Shown one piece after another: positions 9,619-18,927 of a stretch of DNA of 64,000 nucleotides. This DNA comes from Cognatundibacterium aquatile (lineage in GTDB: Bacteria; Pseudomonadota; Gammaproteobacteria; Burkholderiales; Burkholderiaceae_D). The DNA lies in the NCBI RefSeq assembly GCF_014699135.1, contig NZ_JACOFT010000001.1, forward strand, positions 868,001 to 932,000, in the 5' to 3' direction. The translations under genes were made by a program, and so were the position numbers. The notes beneath the pieces are model-generated. The model was not told where the DNA came from and made no database searches. It saw only the letters and a list, made by a program, of their open reading frames with translations. Position 1 is the first letter of the stretch. Every line of letters begins with the position of its first letter.

Positions 9619-9685
9619 TAAGAGCATTTTAAAGGGCTTTTTTGCTTTTACTGGTTATTCTCAGACCAGTGAAGCGCCAAGCGGT

Positions 9686-11062
9686 TTAAAACGGTAACAC
9701 CGCATCCGGTTTTACCGCCAGCACTGCCTGTTTCATCGCCGCTTGTATGCGTGCCAGTGCGGCGGGCGTTTCTGCTTCAAAACGCATCACGATTACTGGT
9801 GTCGTATTGGACGAGCGTGCCAGACCGAAGCCATCCGGATATTCAACCCGCAGACCGTCAATCGTGATGATTTCATCGGAACCCGGGAAATTGGCATTCG
9901 CCTGCATTGCGGCGATGAGTGTGAAATTCTCGCCTTCCGCTAATTTCAGTTGCAGCTCCGGCGTCGAGGCCGATTGTGGCAAGTCATTCAGGGTTGCTGT
10001 CATGTCCGTAACGCGACTCAGAATTTCCAACAAACGGGCACCGGCATACAAGCCATCATCAAAACCATACCAGCGGTCTTTGAAGAAAATATGCCCGCTC
10101 ATTTCGCCGCCGAGTGGTGCGCCGGTTTCACGCAATTTCGCTTTCACCAGCGAATGCCCGGTTTTCCACATCAGCGGTACACCGCCGCGCGCTTTGACCC
10201 ACGGTGCGATATGGCGCGTGCATTTCACGTCATACAGAATCTGTGCACCGGGATTGCGTGTCAGCACATCTTCGGCAAACAGCATCAGCTGGCGATCAGG
10301 GTAAATGATCTGTCCGTCTTTCGTCACGACACCGAGGCGGTCGCCATCGCCATCAAAGGCCAAGCCGATTTCGGCATCGGTGGTTTGCAGGCAACGGATT
10401 AAGTCTTGCAGGTTTTCAGCATGCGCAGGATCAGGATGGTGATTCGGGAATGTGCCATCAACTTCGCAGAATAACTCAATCACTTCGCAACCCATGCCGC
10501 GATACAGATCTGCCGCAAACGCACCGGCCACACCGTTACCGCAATCGACGGCGATTTTGATCGGGCGCGCCAGTTTAACGTCGCCGATAATGCGTTCAAG
10601 ATAGGCCGCTCTGATGTCGTGGGTACGGTAGTTACCGCTGCCTTGAGCAAATTCTTTTTTCAGTATGGTCTGATACAAGGCCAGAATCGCATCGCCATAA
10701 ATCGCTTCACCGGCGAGCACCATTTTGAAGCCGTTGTAATCGGGTGGATTATGGCTGCCGGTGACCATGATGCCGGATGTCGCACCCAGCACATTGGTGC
10801 CGAAATACACCATCGGTGTGACAACCACACCGAGATCGATCACATCGACACCAGTGGATTGCAAACCTTTAGCGAGTGCGGTGATCAGATCGGGGCCGGA
10901 CAAGCGACCATCACGGCCAATCACGACGGTCTTTTCACCTTTGGCAACGGCGGCGCTGCCGAATGCCTGACCAATCAGGTAAGCAACATCAGCATCGAGC
11001 GTTTTGCCGATAATGCCGCGAATATCATAAGCCTTGAAAATGCTGGGGGAAAGTAGGGACAT
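9686..11062 (-). CDS. Phosphomannomutase/phosphoglucomutase (AlgC/ManB type)
   Basis: About 458 residues of the alpha-D-phosphohexomutase family, interconverting the 6- and 1-phosphates of mannose or glucose in the cytoplasm. Glucose-1-phosphate would feed RfbA in the dTDP-rhamnose branch, and mannose-1-phosphate would feed GDP-mannose. Visible sites: the active-site phosphoserine loop GIMVTGSHNPPDYNGFK, the Mg-binding loop FDGDGDRLGVV, the sugar-specificity loop GGEMSGHIFF and a C-terminal phosphate-binding region. A TTG six codons upstream could be used, but the ATG at 11062 has AAGG at proper spacing and is chosen. The single enzyme probably has dual mannose/glucose specificity, as in AlgC. 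Confidence 0.92.
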   Translation of the reverse strand: MSLLSPSIFKAYDIRGIIGKTLDADVAYLIGQAFGSAAVAKGEKTVVIGRDGRLSGPDLITALAKGLQSTGVDVIDLGVVVTPMVYFGTNVLGATSGIMVTGSHNPPDYNGFKMVLAGEAIYGDAILALYQTILKKEFAQGSGNYRTHDIRAAYLERIIGDVKLARPIKIAVDCGNGVAGAFAADLYRGMGCEVIELFCEVDGTFPNHHPDPAHAENLQDLIRCLQTTDAEIGLAFDGDGDRLGVVTKDGQIIYPDRQLMLFAEDVLTRNPGAQILYDVKCTRHIAPWVKARGGVPLMWKTGHSLVKAKLRETGAPLGGEMSGHIFFKDRWYGFDDGLYAGARLLEILSRVTDMTATLNDLPQSASTPELQLKLAEGENFTLIAAMQANANFPGSDEIITIDGLRVEYPDGFGLARSSNTTPVIVMRFEAETPAALARIQAAMKQAVLAVKPDAVLPF

Positions 11063-11113
11063 AGCAACCTTGCTGATCAAAATGAGATGATGACTGGAAT
11101 TGTAAATAGCTAT

Positions 11114-13045
11114 TTAATGCAGAACTTTGATGTCGGTCGTGCTGCCTGAATTGACATGGGATGCTTGCCAGATCAGATCTTCGATGCCGCATTGCGGCTG
11201 GTATTCTGCCACTGTTTTTAACAACAGCGTACGTATTTGTTCATAGTCAAATGCGGTGCAGGCTTGCTCAAGCGCGGTCAGCGCCAGACTTAATTGCTCC
11301 CAGGGAATTTCATTTTCCTGCGCACGCATAATCAGCGGGTGGCTGGTGCCTTCAACGTTGTCGCCGATCAGCAGTTCTTCGTACAGTTTTTCACCGGGAC
11401 GCAGGCCGACGTGCTGTATCTCTATCGTTCCCTGCGGCGTAGTTTCTGATTTCACTTCCAGCCCGCTCAGATGCACCATGCGGCGCGCCAGATCGATAAT
11501 GCGTACAGGTTCACCCATATCAAGCACAAACACATCGCCGCCTTCGCCCATCGCACCTGCCTGCAGCACCAGTTGCGCTGCTTCAGGGATGGTCATGAAA
11601 TAGCGGGTGATCTCAGGATGCGTCAAAGTAATCGGGCCACCTGCCATGATCTGTTTGCGAAACAGCGGCACGACTGAGCCTGACGAGCCCAGCACATTGC
11701 CAAAGCGCACCATACAAAAACGCGTGCTGTGCTGACCATGCGAAAATGCCTGCAAAATTAATTCTGCAAGCCGTTTGCTGGTACCCATGATATTCGTAGG
11801 ACGCACTGCTTTATCCGTGGAAATCAGCACGAAATTAGCCACTTTCGCTTTGATCGCTGCTTGCGCCACCGCCAGCGTACCGAACACATTATTGCGTATG
11901 CCTTCGACCGGATTGTGTTCGACCAGCGGCACATGTTTGTAGGCAGCGGCGTGGTATAGCGTGTCAATATTGCAGGCTGCAAAAATTCTGTCGAGCTTGG
12001 CAGCATCAAGCACCGTGCCGAGAAACGGCAGTATCTCGACATCAAGATGAAGCTGAGCGCGCAGCGACAGCAATTCATGTTCGATCGCATATAAAGCGTA
12101 TTCGGACATTTCCAGTAACACCAGTTTTTTGGGGCGCTGACGCAGAATCTGGCGGCACAGTTCTGAACCAATGGAGCCACCCGCACCGGTGACCAACACA
12201 TGTTTGCCAGTGATGCAGGTACTCAGTAAACGGGCATCCGGCTCGACCTGATCACGGCCCAGCAAATCTTCAATTTCAACGTCGCGTACATCCTGAACAC
12301 GCAGCTCGCCATTGACCAGACTTTGTATGGAAGGCGTGACTTTAATTTTTAGCTTCAGATGTTCGAGCTGATTCAATATCTGCTTTTGCCGGGTTTTACT
12401 GGCCGAGGGTATCGCCAGCAGAATCTGTTTGATACCTAATTTAACGACCAGCGCATCAATCTCTGCCGGGCTGTAAATCTGGATACCAGCGATCGTTGAG
12501 CGGTGTTTTTTTTCATTGTCATCAATAAACGCAACGCAGATATGTTCACCGCCAGCCCGCAATGCCGTAGCGAGTTGCGCCCCGGCTTTTCCTGCGCCGT
12601 AAATGCAGACATGAATCACGTTGTCTGCCATATCGGCGCGCAGAAACCAGTTGCGTGCGAGAAAACGGCTGGCGCTGAGATAGAGTATCGAGCCGGCCCA
12701 GAAAAAGCCAAAGATCGCGCGTGAAATCGGCATGATATGCAGCATCACGCCGATGAAGGCCAGCAGCAGAACTGACGTGCAGGCACCGATAAAAATCACG
12801 CTGATAATTTTCTGATCGATAAAACGAATCACTGCACGGTACAAACCGATGCGGATAAAAATCGGGATGGAGACAACAGGGATAGAAACGATCAGCCAGA
12901 AATAATGCCGGAATAACTCGGCGTTAAAACCATCGTAACGCAACCATATTGCCAGTATGAAGATCAGCGGCAGACACAGCACATCAAGCGCAGCGGCCAT
13001 GATTTGCTTCTGCAGGCGGGGGAGATGGAGTAGAGTTTGCAGCAT
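11114..13045 (-). CDS. Membrane-bound UDP-sugar 4,6-dehydratase (WbpM/CapD/FlaA1 type)
   Basis: A 643-residue protein. Four hydrophobic segments lie in roughly the first 125 residues. A first Rossmann-like domain follows (VCIYGAGKAGAQLATALRAGG), then the catalytic SDR domain with the NAD loop VLVTGAGGSIGSELCRQILR near residue 285. The catalytic segment reads STDKAVRPTNIMGTSK: Met replaces the usual SDR Tyr of Y-x3-K, the hallmark of this large dehydratase family. Known members convert UDP-GlcNAc to UDP-4-keto-6-deoxy-GlcNAc. The two genes upstream in the same operon (a reductase and a sugar-phosphate transferase) suggest the product goes to QuiNAc or FucNAc for O-antigen. The downstream gene is pmm. 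Confidence 0.92.
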   Translation of the reverse strand: MLQTLLHLPRLQKQIMAAALDVLCLPLIFILAIWLRYDGFNAELFRHYFWLIVSIPVVSIPIFIRIGLYRAVIRFIDQKIISVIFIGACTSVLLLAFIGVMLHIMPISRAIFGFFWAGSILYLSASRFLARNWFLRADMADNVIHVCIYGAGKAGAQLATALRAGGEHICVAFIDDNEKKHRSTIAGIQIYSPAEIDALVVKLGIKQILLAIPSASKTRQKQILNQLEHLKLKIKVTPSIQSLVNGELRVQDVRDVEIEDLLGRDQVEPDARLLSTCITGKHVLVTGAGGSIGSELCRQILRQRPKKLVLLEMSEYALYAIEHELLSLRAQLHLDVEILPFLGTVLDAAKLDRIFAACNIDTLYHAAAYKHVPLVEHNPVEGIRNNVFGTLAVAQAAIKAKVANFVLISTDKAVRPTNIMGTSKRLAELILQAFSHGQHSTRFCMVRFGNVLGSSGSVVPLFRKQIMAGGPITLTHPEITRYFMTIPEAAQLVLQAGAMGEGGDVFVLDMGEPVRIIDLARRMVHLSGLEVKSETTPQGTIEIQHVGLRPGEKLYEELLIGDNVEGTSHPLIMRAQENEIPWEQLSLALTALEQACTAFDYEQIRTLLLKTVAEYQPQCGIEDLIWQASHVNSGSTTDIKVLH

Positions 13046-13055
13046 GAAGTTTGTC

Positions 13056-13619
13056 CTAATGCGTAATGCCGTCGCGACGCAAAACCTTGAAAAAGGTCAT
13101 CAGCAATATGCGCATATCCAGAAGAAATGACTGATGTTGCAGATAATAGGCATCCAGTTCCACTTTCACCGGAATCGGCAATTCATCACGACCATTAACT
13201 TGCGCCCAGCCAGTTAAACCGGGCGGAATCGTATGGACGTTTTTTTCCGTACGTAAGGCAATCAGATCATGCTGATTGTACAGCGCCGGGCGCGGGCCAA
13301 CGAAACTCATATCGCCATTCAGGATACTCCACAGTTGCGGCAGCTCATCCAGACTTGATTTTCTGAGAAACGAACCTATCGGCGTCAGATACTGATCCGG
13401 GTTACTCAACAAGTGAGTGGCAACTGCGGGCGTGTCTATGCGCATGCTGCGAAATTTCGGCATCTTGAAGATGACATTATTCTTGCCAACACGATCCGAC
13501 CAGTAAACGGCAGGGCCGCGCGAAGTCAGCTTCACGCACAAGGCGGTGATCAGTATGGGCAACAGCAATATGAGTGTGGCACATACAGCGAGCAGCAGGT
13601 CAAAGCAACGTTTCAACAT
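13056..13619 (-). CDS. Undecaprenyl-phosphate sugar-1-phosphate transferase
   Basis: A 187-residue bacterial sugar transferase (the catalytic domain alone, as in PglC/WbpL-like monotopic enzymes, without the multi-TM half of WcaJ). One N-terminal hydrophobic segment (FDLLLAVCATLILLLPILIT) is followed by the family core: KFRSMRIDT, FLRKSSLDELPQLWSILNGD, FVGPRPALYNQHDLI and PPGLTGWAQVNGRDELP. It should transfer a sugar-1-phosphate from a UDP-sugar to undecaprenyl phosphate and so start O-antigen synthesis. It lies between a SDR reductase and the WbpM-type dehydratase, with spacings of 4 and 10 bp, pointing to UDP-QuiNAc or a relative as donor (inference). Confidence 0.9.
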   Translation of the reverse strand: MLKRCFDLLLAVCATLILLLPILITALCVKLTSRGPAVYWSDRVGKNNVIFKMPKFRSMRIDTPAVATHLLSNPDQYLTPIGSFLRKSSLDELPQLWSILNGDMSFVGPRPALYNQHDLIALRTEKNVHTIPPGLTGWAQVNGRDELPIPVKVELDAYYLQHQSFLLDMRILLMTFFKVLRRDGITH

Positions 13620-13623
13620 AGTC

Positions 13624-14574
13624 TTATGGTAATTGTGTCACGGTAGCGGCCAGTCCCTGTTCCACAGTATAGGGCGGAGTCCAGCCTAGTAATGTTCTCG
13701 CTTTGGTGATATCGACTTGCAATGATAAACACAGGCGATCAGCAACAGATTTTTTTCCGGCCAGCGTTGCCGCCAGCGTGAGTAAAGATGGTGGACACGG
13801 CAGCAAGCGTGATGGCACCTGCAAGGCTTTGGCGCACGCCTGCAATAATTCAGCGGTCGATAAATCCTGACCATCGGAGACCAGAAAAATTTCTTGCCCC
13901 GCATGTGGGTGATGCAGGCAGGTATCGATCAGACTGATCAGATTGCCGAGATAAACAAAGCTGCGCTTATTTCTGGTGCTGGCCAGCGGCAGCGGTATAC
14001 CTTTTTTAACCCAGCGCAGCATGCTTAAAAAATTCGCTTTCACGCCTGGTCCATAGATCAGCGGTGGCCGGATGATCGTTACTGCCATACCCGTTTGCTC
14101 ACCCAGCTGCAACAGGGCAATTTCTGCTTCACACTTCGATATGCCATACGGGTCTTCGGCAAGGGATACATCTTTTTCGCTGAACGGTTTTCCCGGTTGC
14201 GTCAGCTCGCCGTTGACTTTGACGGAACTGATAAAAATAAACTGGCGCACTCCCGCCGCTGCCGCTTGTCTGGCCAGCGCCAGTGTCGCGTCGACGTTGA
14301 CGCGACGGAACAAGGCCAGCGGATCAGCCGCGGACTCTTGCATCACATGCACACGGGCCGCGCAATGAATCACCGCGTCAATCTCATGCAAATGAGCAGA
14401 CCAGTCGAGATCAGGAGAAAGCTCCGGAATCAGCGGGTTTGCCATCAGTAGGGATTGAAAGCTGAGTGGCTGCCGACTTGGGCAGACCAATTGTTGATGT
14501 TGTGCGAGAAAATATCTGGCGACTGCCTGCCCGACAAATCCACTCGCACCGGTGATGAAGATACGCTGAACCAT
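13624..14574 (-). CDS. NAD-dependent epimerase/4-keto reductase of O-antigen synthesis
   Basis: An extended-SDR protein of about 316 residues: the NAD loop ITGASGFVGQAVARYF at the N-terminus, the catalytic YGISKCEAEIAL (Y-x3-K), and RPPLIYGPGVKANF in the substrate half. Family members include WbpV/WreQ-like reductases of UDP-4-keto-6-deoxy-GlcNAc as well as UDP-glucose 4-epimerase-like proteins. The neighbouring sugar transferase and WbpM-type dehydratase favour the reductase reading, giving UDP-QuiNAc. The chosen start is the ATG at 14574, 1 bp after the stop of the preceding glycosyltransferase (TGATATG), implying coupled translation; a start further upstream would add 12 non-conserved residues. 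Confidence 0.87.
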   Translation of the reverse strand: MVQRIFITGASGFVGQAVARYFLAQHQQLVCPSRQPLSFQSLLMANPLIPELSPDLDWSAHLHEIDAVIHCAARVHVMQESAADPLALFRRVNVDATLALARQAAAAGVRQFIFISSVKVNGELTQPGKPFSEKDVSLAEDPYGISKCEAEIALLQLGEQTGMAVTIIRPPLIYGPGVKANFLSMLRWVKKGIPLPLASTRNKRSFVYLGNLISLIDTCLHHPHAGQEIFLVSDGQDLSTAELLQACAKALQVPSRLLPCPPSLLTLAATLAGKKSVADRLCLSLQVDITKARTLLGWTPPYTVEQGLAATVTQLP

Positions 14575-14575
14575 A

Positions 14576-15361
14576 TCAGCGCGCGCCGCTTGTACGGCGT
14601 GAATAGACAAAATATTTACGCGATAAAAATTTCAGGAAACTGCGGATAAACCAATTCGCGTGCGGCGACAACAGACTGCGGTTTTTATGTGCCGCAAAAT
14701 GGACTGCCTGCAGTTGCGGGTAATAACGCACACCTTTTCCCAACATCAGATACGAGCGATAGCAAAGATCGACATCTTCAAAATACATAAAATAGCGATC
14801 ATCGAAGCCCTGCAGCGCTTCGTAATGCCGCGCATCGAATACTAAAAAAGCACCGGAAGCCCAGTCTGCATGAAACGGCGCTGTGATTTTTTCTTTATCG
14901 TAGGCCTGCGTCAGCGAGCGTATGACGGCCATACGCAATGGCGAAAGAAAATCTGGGAACAGGCGGATATTCGCATCAGTCCTGAGGTGATTTTCATCTT
15001 TAAACAGATTCAGGGTTGCCAGTGGAAACTGATCACGCTGCATTTCTTCAACCAGTTGCCTGAGCGTATCCGGGGTGATGGAAATATCCGGATTCATGAC
15101 GACGAATATGTCACCTGAGCGCAAGCCGACACTATTTTGTATTTGCCGGAACAGAAAATTATTGTTCGCACCGAAGCCCAGTCCTGCAGAGGCATCGGTG
15201 TAAGAAACGCCGTGCTGGTGGCAGTAGTCTTTTAATTTTGCGGATGGCAGATTATCTTTCAGCCACAGATGGATATCGTCATGCTGGCCGAGTAATCCGC
15301 CCAGCCGGGTTGAGATCAGCAGATCTTCATGTCCATGACTGATGATGGCAACATGAATCAT
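14576..15361 (-). CDS. GT2 glycosyltransferase (rhamnosyltransferase-like)
   Basis: A 261-residue family 2 glycosyltransferase. It begins IHVAIISHGHEDLLIS, has the donor loop GLGFGANNNFLF, the DXD-like MNPDISITPDTL and the late block YFMYFEDVDLCYRSYLMLGKG, all as in rhamnosyltransferases of O-antigen clusters. It has no clear transmembrane segment. It follows rfbD after about 150 bp and is translationally linked to the next SDR gene. It probably extends the O-unit with rhamnose on the cytoplasmic side of the membrane; the acceptor cannot be told. Confidence 0.85.
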   Translation of the reverse strand: MIHVAIISHGHEDLLISTRLGGLLGQHDDIHLWLKDNLPSAKLKDYCHQHGVSYTDASAGLGFGANNNFLFRQIQNSVGLRSGDIFVVMNPDISITPDTLRQLVEEMQRDQFPLATLNLFKDENHLRTDANIRLFPDFLSPLRMAVIRSLTQAYDKEKITAPFHADWASGAFLVFDARHYEALQGFDDRYFMYFEDVDLCYRSYLMLGKGVRYYPQLQAVHFAAHKNRSLLSPHANWFIRSFLKFLSRKYFVYSRRTSGAR

Positions 15362-15515
15362 AAGTGAACGATTCCATTCATATTTGGGTGTGAGGGCATG
15401 CTTGCTGGCATCTGCTTTACTGTGCTGTCACGACGCGCGGCGTATGCGATTGCTGTGTTGGCGTACAGAGTAACAGCATTCGCTTTGCCCGCGATGAACT
15501 ATTCCTTACCAGTAT

Positions 15516-16421
15516 CTATGCCAGACTATCCGTCAACGCCGTTTGCCACGATGGCAACGTCAATCCGAACGTGCGGCTGATTTTATCTGTGTTCAGACAG
15601 GAATTGACCGGTCTTGTTGCAGGTGTCGGGTATTCGCTGGCAGGAATTCCATGCACAACGGGTGCTGGCTTGTTCAGCAAACCACGGCTAGCCGCCTGAC
15701 GCAAAATTTCTTCGGTAAAGCCACACCAGCTTGTGTGTCCGGTTGTCGTCAGATTATATAAACCTTGATATTGCGACCACCATTGTCCGCTATCCGGTGC
15801 GGCCAGCAGTTGCGCCAGAATCTGACAAGTGGCGTTGCTGATGGCTTTAGCCGATGTAGGTGCGCCCCACTGATCGTTGACGATACGCAGTTCGTCACGC
15901 TCATTCGCCAACCGTAACATCGTCAGCAGGAAATTTTTACCGAAGCGCGAATAGACCCAGCTGGTGCGGAAAATCAGGTGACGGCAGCCACTGGCAATAA
16001 TGGCTTGCTCGCCTGCGAGTTTCGTTGTGCCGTACACATTCAACGGATGAGTTGTTTCTGTTTCTGTATAACTTTTTAAACCGGCGTGGGCATCGCGCAA
16101 ACTGCCGTCAAAGACGTAATCTGTCGAATAGTGAATCAGACCAATATTGTGCTTTTTTGCTGCCGCAGCAAAGGTCGCTGGCGCTGTCACATTGATCGCT
16201 TCTGCTAATTCAGTTTCTGACTCTGCTTTATCGACTGCGGTGTAGGCGGCCGGATTGATAATCAGATCTGGCTGTATCGCATCAACATACGCAGTAATCG
16301 CAGCAGCATCGCTTAAATCAAGCTGGCTGCGATCAGGGGCGATCACTTCATGCTGCGCACTGAGTTGCTGCTGTAAAGTATGGCCCAGCTGTCCCGTGAC
16401 GCCGGTCAATAAAATCTTCAT
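15516..16421 (-). CDS. rfbD: dTDP-4-dehydrorhamnose reductase
   Basis: A 301-residue SDR enzyme catalysing the last step of dTDP-L-rhamnose synthesis, reduction of the 4-keto group with NAD(P)H. It shows the dinucleotide loop ILLTGVTGQLGHTLQQQL, the LIINPAAYTAVDKAES signature, HYSTDYVFDG, the catalytic YGTTKLAGEQ (Y-x3-K) and FRTSWVYSRFGKNFLLTML. Its ATG overlaps the stop of rfbC by 4 bp (ATGA). Length and motifs are typical, and it closes the rfbBACD set. Confidence 0.96.
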   Translation of the reverse strand: MKILLTGVTGQLGHTLQQQLSAQHEVIAPDRSQLDLSDAAAITAYVDAIQPDLIINPAAYTAVDKAESETELAEAINVTAPATFAAAAKKHNIGLIHYSTDYVFDGSLRDAHAGLKSYTETETTHPLNVYGTTKLAGEQAIIASGCRHLIFRTSWVYSRFGKNFLLTMLRLANERDELRIVNDQWGAPTSAKAISNATCQILAQLLAAPDSGQWWSQYQGLYNLTTTGHTSWCGFTEEILRQAASRGLLNKPAPVVHGIPASEYPTPATRPVNSCLNTDKISRTFGLTLPSWQTALTDSLA

Positions 16422-16963
16422 TCAAATACCTCAGCATCAGCGAGCAGTTTTCCTTGCTGATCTTTAGCAGACATCACCGGTTCGCCCTGAATCGGCCATT
16501 CAATACCAATTGCAGGATCATTCCATTGCAATGAGCGTTCATATTCCGGCGCCCAGTAATCTGTGGTTTTATAGAGGAATTCCGCTTTATCACTGAGCAC
16601 AACAAAACCATGTGCAAAGCCAGGCGGGATCCAGAGCTGACGTTGATTTTCTGCGGACAGAACGACACCGGTCCACTGGCCGAAGCGTGGTGAGCTTTTG
16701 CGGATATCAACAGCCACATCAAACACTTCGCCGGTCACGACGCGCACCAGTTTTCCCTGTGCCTGTTTGATTTGATAGTGCAGGCCGCGCAGGATATTTT
16801 TTGCTGAGAGTGAATGGTTGTCCTGAACAAATTCAACATCGACACCCGTCAGTTCAGCAAACTTTTTCGCATTGAAGCTCTCAAAGAAAAAACCACGTTC
16901 GTCACCGAATACTTTCGGTTCTATGATCATGACTTCTGGCAGATTGGTAGGAATAGCTTTCAT
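16418..16963 (-). CDS. rfbC: dTDP-4-dehydrorhamnose 3,5-epimerase
   Basis: A 181-residue cupin-fold enzyme that epimerises C3 and C5 of dTDP-4-keto-6-deoxyglucose. Conserved blocks are FGDERGFFFESFNAKKFAE, FVQDNHSLSAKNILRGLHYQ (with the catalytic His), VFDVAVDIRKSSPRFGQW, LWIPPGFAHGFVVLSD and FLYKTTDYWAPEYER. It overlaps rfbD by 4 bp and starts 3 bp after the rfbA stop. Confidence 0.97.
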   Translation of the reverse strand: MKAIPTNLPEVMIIEPKVFGDERGFFFESFNAKKFAELTGVDVEFVQDNHSLSAKNILRGLHYQIKQAQGKLVRVVTGEVFDVAVDIRKSSPRFGQWTGVVLSAENQRQLWIPPGFAHGFVVLSDKAEFLYKTTDYWAPEYERSLQWNDPAIGIEWPIQGEPVMSAKDQQGKLLADAEVFE

Positions 16964-16966
16964 GGT

Positions 16967-17863
16967 TTAAAACGTCTTTTTCTCTAAGAGGTTCAACAAA
17001 TAGCGGCCGTACTCATTTTTCTTCAGCGGCTGTGCCAGCGTTTCGAGCTGCGCGGCGCTGATGTAGTTACGGCGGAAGGCGATTTCTTCAGGGCAGGCGA
17101 CTTTCAAGCCCTGGCGCTTTTCTATCGTCGCGACAAACTGACCTGCTTCCAGTAAAGATTCATGGGTGCCGGTATCAAGCCATGCCATGCCACGTCCCAT
17201 CAGTTCGACGTTTAACTCGCCTTGTTTCAGATAAACGTTATTGACATCGGTAATTTCCAGTTCGCCGCGTGGTGATGGTTTGATGTTGGCGGCGATATCG
17301 CATACTTGCTGATCATAAAAATACAGGCCAGTCACCGCGTAATTCGACTTAGGTTTTGCTGGTTTTTCCTCGATGCTGAGTGCTTGTTTGTTAGCGTCAA
17401 AATCAACTACGCCATAGCGTTCAGGATCATGCACGTGGTAAGCAAACACGGTTGCGCCTTGATTTCTGGCATCGGCATTGCGTAATTGAGGTTCGAAATC
17501 GTGGCCGTAATAGATGTTGTCGCCAAGAATCAACGCAGAAGGAGAATTGCCGATAAATTCTTTACCGATAATGAAGGCCTGAGCCAGACCATCAGGTGAC
17601 GGTTGCACTGCATATTGCAGATTAATCCCCCATTGCGAACCGTCGCCAAGCAACTCAGAAAAACGCGGCGTATCTTGTGGCGTCGAGATAATCAGGATGT
17701 CGCGAATACCTGCCAGCATCAGCGATGTCAGCGGGTAATAAATCATCGGTTTGTCGTATACCGGCAGCAGTTGTTTGGAGATTGCCTGTGTGACCGGGTA
17801 GAGGCGTGTGCCGGAACCACCGGCCAGAATAATGCCTTTGCGGGTACTTGATGTAAAACTCAT
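16967..17863 (-). CDS. rfbA: Glucose-1-phosphate thymidylyltransferase
   Basis: A 298-residue nucleotidyltransferase making dTDP-glucose from dTTP and glucose-1-phosphate. It carries the signature [17 protein letters not shown], then [29 protein letters not shown], and [14 protein letters not shown]. Glucose-1-phosphate can be supplied by the phosphohexomutase encoded about 6 kb further along the same strand. Its start overlaps the rfbB stop by 4 bp (ATGA). Confidence 0.97.
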   Translation of the reverse strand: MSFTSSTRKGIILAGGSGTRLYPVTQAISKQLLPVYDKPMIYYPLTSLMLAGIRDILIISTPQDTPRFSELLGDGSQWGINLQYAVQPSPDGLAQAFIIGKEFIGNSPSALILGDNIYYGHDFEPQLRNADARNQGATVFAYHVHDPERYGVVDFDANKQALSIEEKPAKPKSNYAVTGLYFYDQQVCDIAANIKPSPRGELEITDVNNVYLKQGELNVELMGRGMAWLDTGTHESLLEAGQFVATIEKRQGLKVACPEEIAFRRNYISAAQLETLAQPLKKNEYGRYLLNLLEKKTF

Positions 17864-18927
17864 GCTTGTTCCTTGTTACTGTATTGCAGATCAACCCATT
17901 TCATATAATCGCCGGATTGTACCTGCGCGACCCACGCATCATTGGCGAGATACCATTCCACTGTTTTGCGCAGGCCAGTCGTGAACGTTTCAGCCGGTTT
18001 CCAGCCGAGTTCGCGTTCGATTTTGCGCGCATCAATAGCGTAGCGGCGATCGTGGCCCGGGCGGTCAGTGATGTGTTTGATCTGATCGCGGTAACTGCCT
18101 TGTGCTTTAGGTTGTAATTCGTCCAGTAAATCGCAAATGGTATGAACGACGCTGAGATTGGTCTGTTCGTTCCAGCCGCCGACGTTGTAGGTTTCGCCCA
18201 GGCGTCCATCTTCAAGGACGCGGCGGATTGCTGCACAATGATCTGTCACAAACAACCAGTCACGCACTTGCTGACCATCGCCATACACCGGCAAGTCTTT
18301 ACCTGCGCGGGCGTTGGTAATAATCAGCGGAATCAGTTTTTCCGGAAAATGATAAGGACCATAGTTATTCGAGCAGTTCGTTGTTAAGACTGGCATGCCA
18401 TAAGTATGGTGATAAGCGCGAACAAGATGATCGGATGCTGCTTTCGATGCGGAATACGGGCTGTTCGGCGCGTAAGCAGTTGTTTCGCTGAATGGCGGAT
18501 CTTCCGGACCCAGCGTTCCATACACTTCATCGGTTGATACATGTAGGAAACGAAAGTCCTTTTTTTCCTGAGCTTCGAGTGAATTCCAGTAAGCCCGCGC
18601 AGCCTCTAACAGGCTGAACGTGCCATTAATATTGGTTGTGACGAAAGCTGCCGGACCATGAATCGAGCGATCTACATGGCTTTCTGCCGCAAAATGCACG
18701 ATCGCACGTGGCTTATGTTCTGCAAACAATGCTGTCAGTTTGTCGCCGTCGCAGATGTCACCCTGAACGAAAATATGCCGGTTATCGTGACGTAAGCTTG
18801 TAAGATTGTTTAAATTGCCAGCATAAGTCAGTTTGTCATAATTAAGCACTGTCTCGTCAGATTGTGCCAGCCAACTTAATACAAAATTAGCGCCGATAAA
18901 TCCAGCGCCGCCTGTGACGAAAATCAT
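17860..18927 (-). CDS. rfbB: dTDP-glucose 4,6-dehydratase
   Basis: About 355 residues, an extended SDR that oxidises and dehydrates dTDP-glucose to the 4-keto-6-deoxy sugar. It shows [16 protein letters not shown], the [11 protein letters not shown] block, [14 protein letters not shown], the catalytic [15 protein letters not shown] (Y-x3-K), [19 protein letters not shown] and [19 protein letters not shown] 13 codons upstream is possible, but the ATG at 18927 has AGGGG before it and directly precedes the NAD loop, so it is preferred. It is the first gene of the leftward O-antigen run, which should be transcribed from the region shared with grpE. Confidence 0.96.
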   Translation of the reverse strand: MIFVTGGAGFIGANFVLSWLAQSDETVLNYDKLTYAGNLNNLTSLRHDNRHIFVQGDICDGDKLTALFAEHKPRAIVHFAAESHVDRSIHGPAAFVTTNINGTFSLLEAARAYWNSLEAQEKKDFRFLHVSTDEVYGTLGPEDPPFSETTAYAPNSPYSASKAASDHLVRAYHHTYGMPVLTTNCSNNYGPYHFPEKLIPLIITNARAGKDLPVYGDGQQVRDWLFVTDHCAAIRRVLEDGRLGETYNVGGWNEQTNLSVVHTICDLLDELQPKAQGSYRDQIKHITDRPGHDRRYAIDARKIERELGWKPAETFTTGLRKTVEWYLANDAWVAQVQSGDYMKWVDLQYSNKEQA

